In this document: in pieces, positions 57,769-64,000 of the stretch | Position numbering within the stretch: position 1 is the stretch's first letter | Layout: each line of letters starts with the position of its first letter | NCBI GenBank assembly: GCA_033085395.1 | Contig: JANQBS010000005.1 | Coordinates: 353,282-417,281, forward strand | DNA length: 64,000 nt | Source of the DNA: Xanthoparmelia taractica | Taxonomy: Eukaryota > Ascomycota > Lecanoromycetes > Lecanorales > Parmeliaceae | Direction of reading: 5' to 3' | Notes under the pieces: model-generated | What the model was told of the DNA's origin: nothing | The model's database searches: none | The model's input: only the letters and a program-made list of their open reading frames with translations | Made by a program: the position numbers and the translations under genes

Positions 57769-58764
57769 TTGAGATCGCTTTTGAGATTCCACATTGCATG
57801 CTTTCCCAGAGAACCAGGGGATGTCTTCTCAATCGATCTCAGAAGCTCACTCGATTGTTTCACAAATACATCTATGGGGAAACCTCCAAATAAGATCATC
57901 GTGCATGGAATGAGACTTGATGAGGATTTCGATGTCACGGATGTGGATGCGCAAGGCCAGACAGAAATTACGGATGCACAATTTTCAAAACAGGTAGGGA
58001 GTTGCTGATGCTATCGCTCCGATCGCTACTACAACTTCAAAGCCGGAATTGAACAGATCATCTATGAACACGCTGCAGTCGGTACTAAGGTACGCTACGA
58101 CAAATGACGCAAGTCGATCACGATCGAATCTGGCAATATAGTATGCGTGAAATTTCACAAGGAATATTATCTTTTATTATCTTCCTAGATTGGAGAATGC
58201 TGAGCTATAAAAACAACGCGCTGGGTCTTTCAAGGTACTCAAGAAGTAAGTACGGAGATCTGGGCCTACAAACTTGAACTTCCTGAGATCTGGAAGGTCC
58301 ATCATGGAAACCATGATTACCGCCCGCCAGTGGGGGAGAAGGGAGTCATGTACTCGTTGATACGACCGGATACTTACTTGAATGAACGCGAATATGAATT
58401 CCTCACTGTCGGTTCCTTGCTGCGCGAGGTCGAGGGCTAAGGCAGATGCTATAAGAGGTTCTTCAACCATAGATACACATACCAATTGAATACCGTCAAG
58501 GAGATAGCGGGAAATCCGGCGGCGTCGAAAACGTTTTTCGTTATCCTAACCGTCTATGGACGTACCGGCTTAGTAGATGATTTAGATGCACCGGCGCCAT
58601 CCGATGTCAGGACGGATATCCTGATTCGTGACGAAGATGGAGAGCTGGAGTTCCACGGCATAGTGGGAAGCATCGATACTGGGAATGTGCTCACAAGTAC
58701 TACCCACGTCTTTCTGTCTTCGCGGATCGCTAGGTATCCTATCGGGGTATATGGCGTCAGGTGA
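57769..58764 (+). pseudogene. Relic coding block, unidentified domain
   Basis: Coding-like plus-strand frames without an intact gene. 57769-58008 reads KIIVHGMRLDEDFDVTDVDA, then QGQTEITDAQFSKQVG. From about 58210 to 58761 one frame stays open with a single TAA (58438-58440) and reads IWKVHHGNHDYRPPVGEKGV, YEFLTVGSLLREVEG, stop, TYQLNTVKEIAGNPAASKTF, GELEFHGIVGSIDT. The long frame, few stops and balanced composition argue for a decayed gene. I cannot name the family. Its position just upstream of the helicase relic in the same orientation suggests they were once one gene. Confidence 0.55.
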
Positions 58765-59000
58765 CGTCAAACCGTTGGCGTCACCTGACGGTTTTGGGGA
58801 TTATGGCTTCGTGCTGCTAGCCTCTGATCACGTTGGCGATTTCAGCGGCCTAATCAGCACGAATTCCAACCAATCCGACACCAGCAACCAACACTACCAT
58901 CACCACCACTACCACTACCATTAAGATCATCATGTCAGCCCCCCTTAGCGTGCCAAGTGTATTCTGGTTCGCTGCTGAGTGAGCCTCAGAGAGAAATTTC

Positions 59001-59551
59001 ATGACTCGACCTCAATTCAATTCTCTCTTCCTCCAATTTGACGCTTCAATACTAAGCCCAAAGCTTGAATACCTCCTAAGATCTATTGGCGAAGCGATAG
59101 ATATGCGGAAGAAGAACATCATCATTTTCACAGCCGGTCCGCTTACCCTTTCCCATATCGAGTGCTTCTTAATCTATCATGAATATCATGTCCTATGCGT
59201 CCGAAACGAACAGAACAGCAGCGAGCGAGAGTCGACCAGAGGCCGCTTCAACGACAAGCGTAATCCCTCCCAGATCCTCTTCACCAGCATATCTATCACT
59301 TCGGCGTCCGTAAACCTGCAGGCTGATATTGAAACGCGGTCTTCGTTGATGTCCCCCCTTCTTACGCGAATATGTTGCAAACGATATACCGCATCTACCG
59401 ACTCGGTCAACGCAGACGCTGCCTTATCCTAATACTCACAGTCGATAATACTTATAATCAACCTCTGCAAGCCAAGACAGCTGACAAGATGATCGGGCAA
59501 CTCGCTGGTAGCAGTAATCTTTCAATTAGTGACGAGGATGTGCGCGCTTAA
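59001..59551 (+). pseudogene. SNF2-family helicase C-terminal lobe, relic
   Basis: The first frame (59001 to about 59355) reads SPKLEYLLRSIGEAIDMRKK, NIIIFTAGPLTLSHIECFLI, SSERESTRGRFNDKRNPSQI and then LFTSISITSASVNLQADIET, the order of motifs IV, V and Va of SNF2 ATPases. A one-base shift in a CCCCCC run near 59350 moves the frame; it then continues YANMLQTIYRIYRLGQRRRC, motif VI (normally QxxGRxxRxGQ), and DKMIGQLAGSSNLSISDEDV to a TAA at 59549. The first ATPase lobe (Walker A, DEAH) is absent upstream, so this is an internally deleted or fragmentary copy. Motif VI has lost the Gly-Arg (IYRIYRLGQ), as expected of a decayed gene. Confidence 0.75.
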
Positions 59552-60899
59552 TGTACATTAACGAGTCGAGGAGTCTGTCATCATCACTAACCATTACCAG
59601 CATGTTCGATTGGCTGTGACGAGTACTCTTTGACTCTGCTTGTTATGCTTGATTTGTCAAAGTTTTGCACATTTATATCAATTCCGCTTACGATGACTTT
59701 ATCTGTAAGTGGTCAAGATAGCATCATTTGACCGACATCTTCTGGAAGGGAAAGCATCCTTGCCACTGCGAAACCGATGACAATTGTTGTCGAAGGCTAT
59801 CGAGCGACAGTCAACTCTTGACTACTTCGGTTGGAAACTGTTGACAATCAGGTACGAGAATGTTGAGAAAACGGGTTGCTTGATTGAATGCTCCCCTAAA
59901 GCAGGCTCTACTTAACATATAAAATTGGGTGGCTGGCGGAGCAGCTCCCGTGAGAAGGCTGGGAATCATCCCTGCACCTACATTTTGGGGGCCAAATTTC
60001 AACAGAAACCCTACAATCCATGGTCTTTGATGAAGCATACTGCTTTTTGACTACATAATTATTTTCTTTTTTTGAAACATTTGTTTTACCAATTTTCACG
60101 ATAGGCGATATACTCCCACTGTTCTCTTCATTCCTTGTTCTTTTCTTGTTACAGCGAGCAAATTAAGAAAGCGGACGTCCTTTTCAGGTTCATTAGAAAG
60201 AGAGAAAAGATAAGCTTCGACTTCATCAACTTCATCATCTCAGAATACATATCTCCAAGCCTCACGCCCCCGTCATCCTAAATCTCGTCTCGTACGATAT
60301 TTTTTATGCTTCAAAGGAAGATTCGATTTGCAGTTCTATTCAGCCCGAGCACAGTTTGAGTTTCCTGAGTGAATGTTTAGGGTTCCTGTACGAAGAGTTT
60401 TACTATCTGGTAGAGGCATGAGACACAAAGACAAACAGATACGTATACCGGTTCAGCCAGAGACCACCATTGTCCTCAATCCGGCGATGATGGCTGGATC
60501 AAAAGACAGCGAGACATTGAAAGCGAGCTCCATGCTACCAGCTAAGGCTACGTCTCTTGACCTTGTCATATAAAAGACCCACAGTCATTCAACCTGCTTC
60601 AGGGGATCCGCTCTTTCTTGGTGGCTAAACGGGCTGTCTCAAAATGAAAAACGCCAGATGATGATGCTACCTCTCTATCTCAAATGAATTCTCACATCCC
60701 TAGAGGAATGTTTCGATATCACGATGTTTTCTGACTTTGTCCTGCTAATGAGACGAGTTACATTTCAAAGGACGCTGGAGATCGATGGGATCTGGCAAGC
60801 TACGGTATTCTATGACTAGAAGTAATCCCCTACGACAAGTCAATCATGTTTTAACGATGGCTACTTCACCGCAGATGGGGACAGGATCCCGTAGTTGAC
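59552..60899. other. Gap between relics, nothing recognised
   Basis: 1.35 kb with short frames only and no recognised domain. Confidence 0.45.
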
Positions 60900-61141
60900 A
60901 ATGAGGATCCGGATCAAAGGGAGTACGAGATTGAGGCACTCCTGGACAAGAGAGAAGTACGCAAGCGAGGTCGGAGGAAAGGCACTGTCACAGAGTATCT
61001 TGTCAAGTGAAAACATTGAGGCCCAGCACACAATGTCTGATATCGGACAGAGGATCTCCAAGATGTCAAAGAACTGATGGACAAGTACGACAAAGAGTAC
61101 AACGGTCTTTCCAGGGAAGAATTCCAAAAACAACGCACCTA
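60900..61141 (+). pseudogene. Chromodomain relic with three Trp codons read as TGA
   Basis: One plus-strand frame reads DPDQREYEIEALLDKREVRK, TVTEYLVK-stop-KH-stop-GPAH and NV-stop-YRTEDLQDVKELMD, ending TAG at 61139. This is a chromodomain: the E-aEaIldkR strand, the YLVKWKxWG aromatic-cage strand and the xxxWxxxedL helix start. Each of the three stops is TGA exactly where the domain has Trp, so each is a single TGG-to-TGA change. The domain is found in HP1-like proteins, CHD remodellers and chromoviral integrases; flanking sequence does not decide which. Confidence 0.75.
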
Positions 61142-61699
61142 GGATTCGATCTTGCTAGTAGGGACTCTCTGCTAGCGTTCCGTCGAGCTGGACGTTAAAC
61201 GAAGCAAAGGTTGTCACATCGTCGGCGGGGATTGATTGATTCCCAACATTTATTGAAGCATTGACTAATTCTGAGAAATCGATTACCTTGCATGCAATCT
61301 CACTTTACTGCATCCCCTTTATCAGCATACGTCTCGAGAATTTGCCGACCGGGATTGCTGAATCCCCTCATCCGGAAGCGTTGTTGCTGAATGCATCTGT
61401 CTGTTGGAATTCCAAAAATAGACGCGTCAACACTAGTGGATTGAAAGTGAGATAAAACTTCTTTTTGAACCACCACCTTCATATTTAACTTCACACTCGC
61501 ATAACGCTCATCGATAAAGAAGATCTTTTCAGGGAATCTGATAATAACGAAGAATACTTTGACATCTATAAGTGAGAGAGTGGCGGCATGGCTACAGACA
61601 AGGAATCGACCGGAACCGGAACCTCAGTTGGTCGTAAGATTAGAAGTCAAGACCCGATCTTAAGATGAACAACCGGCTTGGCCAAAACTAAGAAATTCT

Positions 61700-62480
61700 T
61701 TTGGGACCAACCTTTACCAGATCACAAGCTAAATAAGGATATTCAAACAGATACTGCTCTGTTCCCTCCGGACGGGATGGATCTTACAGACGCTTGAGTT
61801 GTGGAAATTATCAAGTCGAACCTCACCGGAGCAGAAAGATATAAACGCTGGCCCAAAGTCTTTGCGAGTAAATATCTCACGAAGTCGTATAAAATGAAGG
61901 GGCGTGCGGCAAAGACTTTGGTCGGATCGACCTAGCATTACGAGATCGGTTTTAGAGCCTGGGAATTTCATGGTGATGAAGGGGAAGATCAAGGATTCGA
62001 GTACTACATTGACCCTGTGGGATCGCGGAAAGTCCATCAGGGACACGAATTACACGTTGGACGTGTATGCCATGTACAGAACAACCGCTACGATTACGGA
62101 AAGAAGAACGCCGAAGCTCTAGCTAAGTCAAAGAAAAGATCTGCCGCTTCCGCCTTCGCTGTACCACTCTAACTTAATACAGACTTCTGTGATGTCCCAC
62201 CCACACTGGGTTTCGATTCAGGAGACAATATTGAGAAGTGGATTGAGCGAGCCGACGACAAGGTATCTCAGTTGAAATCCGCCATTGGCTGGGCACGTAA
62301 TCGGAGTAAGAAACTAACGCCTGTGTCGAGAAAGGGAAACCAGAGAGCACATTTCCTGAGGGAAGCGCGTGGTCAATCAACACCTCGAAAAGCAAGCTCT
62401 TCTTTTCAACGCCCGATGATTCTCTACCCCTTACCTAAACCAAATCGTACCTTCGTTTCAACAATGGGCCTTCCCTCATA
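61700..62480 (+). pseudogene. Relic coding block downstream of the chromodomain
   Basis: The plus strand reads DLTDA-stop-VVEIIKSNLTG, ERYKRWPKVFASKYLTKSYK, stop at 61932, then HYEIGFRAWEFHGDEGEDQG, FEYYIDPVGSRKVHQGHELH and NNRYDYGKKNAEALAKSKKR, ending TAA about 62170; after that IEKWIERADDKVSQLKSAIG and a further ~65 codons to 62481. Composition and frame length suggest decayed coding sequence from the same source as the chromodomain relic. No family is recognised. Confidence 0.5.
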
Positions 62481-64000
62481 AGAAACCGTTTTGTAACTCT
62501 TACAACACGAGGTGAATGGCCTGACAGTCTACTGCGACTGGAATGCCTTCAGCGAAGACAGCGATCTGTGAAGCGTCAAACAAATCATCACCAACACCAA
62601 CACCAAATTATCTGAAAACCTTTGATCCACAGAAACAGTCGGGTTTGTAGGCACTGTCTAAGCTGATTTCGGCCAAGGGTGCCCTACTTATCTCCTCAGC
62701 TTCTCTTAACACTGCCAAGCCACTGGCTCGATGACTTTGGTTTTGATTGCATTCTGTCTAGTTGATTCGTCTTTGTGATTAAGATAGGTTACTCTGCCCT
62801 TCACGTTAGCACGTTGAATTCCGCAGCAGGATCGTCAAGAAGCCTGCATGCAGCAACAAGGATGTTGAATACGATCCCCAGTTCTAGGGGATGTCAGCGG
62901 AAGAAGTGTGGATTCACATCATGCCGCTTTTGATTTCTACGGTAGACTCGCAATAGCAGATATGCCCACAGTGAATCCCAGACTGAGGACGGTGGTACCG
63001 CTTTTTATGATGCTTACTACATAGCGGCAGCAATGCTCGCAGCGCTCGTAATCAGATTGCCACGATCTCTTTCAGTGCGTCAAGTCAAGTTTCCGAGCTT
63101 ATAGCATGTTACTGAGTGCTGATGCGTCGGATTCGAAACCAGAGTGACGCTTGACGGATTCAGACGAAGTTCTCAGACGAAGGCCACAAGGAAAAAGAAT
63201 GGAAAATTCAATCTCAACAACCTTTTCCCAAAACAAGGGCTATGTATAGAAAGCAAGTTTTCACTCGCTGACCGAGTGCCCCAACTTTCTTAATACAGGC
63301 AGCGTGTGTTGTCAAGATTAAATGTGAAATCGCGCCCGAAAATCCTTCAACATGACAAAGCCAGAAGCTGTTGGCATATGAATCGGTTGGAAAATATAGT
63401 TCACCATTCTCCTTGGGTGGATGACAAGGATTGGTCTTCAGCCGCCTGTAACGAAAACTCAGAAGACTGTACACCCGAAACCCTAAGCAGTGTTTGCGGA
63501 AGCCTTCTTCAGTGCTTCTACTTCACGTCTTCAAAGAACATACACAGAATTCGGTAACGTGTCTGGCTGGAATGACTTTGCGAACCCAAGGAAACTCCAA
63601 CTCTACGTCGTCTTTGCAGAGAGTCTTGCCCAATGGCATGTGAGTAAAAAGAAGGGCGTAGGGCTGGTTTGTTGTTTTGTTGACAGTGATGCCGACGGTG
63701 CGGCGATCCGGCCAATCAAAACCACTAGAAAAACTTTGCCGGCGATACATCGGCGACGACGTCGTGGGTGGCAACCACTAGCGCCTTCCAGTGTTGATAA
63801 ATTTGCCTTCGCTCCCCCCAAACTTTTCTCTTCTTTGCAACATCTAATACACATCTTGGGAGTCCTTGCTCTGGCGCTACAACATCGCCCTTGGGTGTGT
63901 TGATGCTAACGTGTTGCCAGTTGAATCGAATAGTGGGACTATGGGTTAGTGTGTCTCATGATCCAGCCCCTGTTCCAGATGCATGCGCACATGCGGGGAA
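62481..64000. other. Terminal stretch, no supported gene
   Basis: 1.5 kb to the window edge. A 137-codon plus-strand frame (63490-63903) and minus-strand frames over the same bases compete; none has a recognisable domain. A gene entering from beyond the window cannot be excluded. Confidence 0.4.

Noticed and set aside
60900..61141. UGA read as Trp (alternative code) as an explanation for the chromodomain stops
   Set aside because: Neighbouring relics keep TGG for Trp, TGA ends intact genes in the window (CRM1, DAD2), and the block ends in other lesions, so decay is simpler.
63490..63903. 137-codon plus-strand frame near the window end
   Set aside because: No domain, and minus-strand frames cover the same bases; left as unexplained rather than called a gene.
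1..64000. CRISPR arrays, rRNA genes, operons
   Set aside because: No regularly spaced repeats or rRNA motifs were seen, and the intron-rich eukaryotic gene structure excludes bacterial operons.

Overview
The window is nuclear DNA from a filamentous ascomycete (Pezizomycotina). The genes have short introns, mostly 46-76 bp, with canonical donors and CTAAC/CTGAC-type branch sites. The gene families are typical of the group: fungal Rrn6, the DASH subunit Dad2, shugoshin, an Ecl1-type protein, a fungal rhodopsin-like membrane protein and an AKT2-like peroxisomal hydrolase. There is also a very AT-rich transposon core that looks RIP-mutated. I could not settle the class (Dothideomycetes, Eurotiomycetes, Leotiomycetes or Lecanoromycetes) from sequence alone.

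Region 1 (1-18.7 kb) is a dense housekeeping block. It holds the 3' part of exportin CRM1, a low-complexity intergenic stretch, the Pol I factor RRN6 and the Ndc80-complex subunit SPC25, then a CHY/RING ubiquitin ligase, a TPX2-like microtubule protein, DAD2 and shugoshin. Four proteins of the kinetochore or spindle lie within about 10 kb. DAD2 and SGO1 share one divergent promoter. Two introns here (SPC25 and the TPX2-like gene) are best explained as GC-AG introns.

Region 2 (18.7-36.4 kb) is accessory and gene-poor. A 3,225-bp Mutator-type DNA transposon lies at 19254-22478, with 103-bp terminal inverted repeats, a 9-bp target duplication and a saturated AT-rich core. Further on are an isolated Ecl1-type gene, many simple repeats and GGTAAGGTA-type motifs, an arrestin-like gene whose splice junction does not resolve, and a single-TM protein broken in frame. 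A 5'-truncated long-chain acyl-CoA synthetase pseudogene and an intact peroxisomal alpha/beta hydrolase ending in SKL follow.

Region 3 (36.4-55.5 kb) is mostly intact genes: a JmjC protein convergent with a CUE-AlkB-GRF dioxygenase, an eroded RBR ubiquitin ligase, a small atypical zinc-finger gene, PEX7, a VWA-like protein, a UEV (E2-like, no catalytic Cys) divergent from the mitochondrial Obg GTPase MTG2, and a seven-TM rhodopsin-like protein with a repeated LQDxGGLL tail motif.

Region 4 (55.5-64 kb) has no intact gene that I can support. It carries relic coding blocks on the + strand: an unidentified conserved-looking domain, an SNF2-type helicase C lobe, a chromodomain with its Trp codons turned into TGA, and more coding-like debris. 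The likely reading is a decayed accessory or repeat-derived segment.

Gene models with introns were built by hand from splice signals, reading-frame continuity and protein-family expectations. Every multi-exon model given as complete sums to a whole number of codons.
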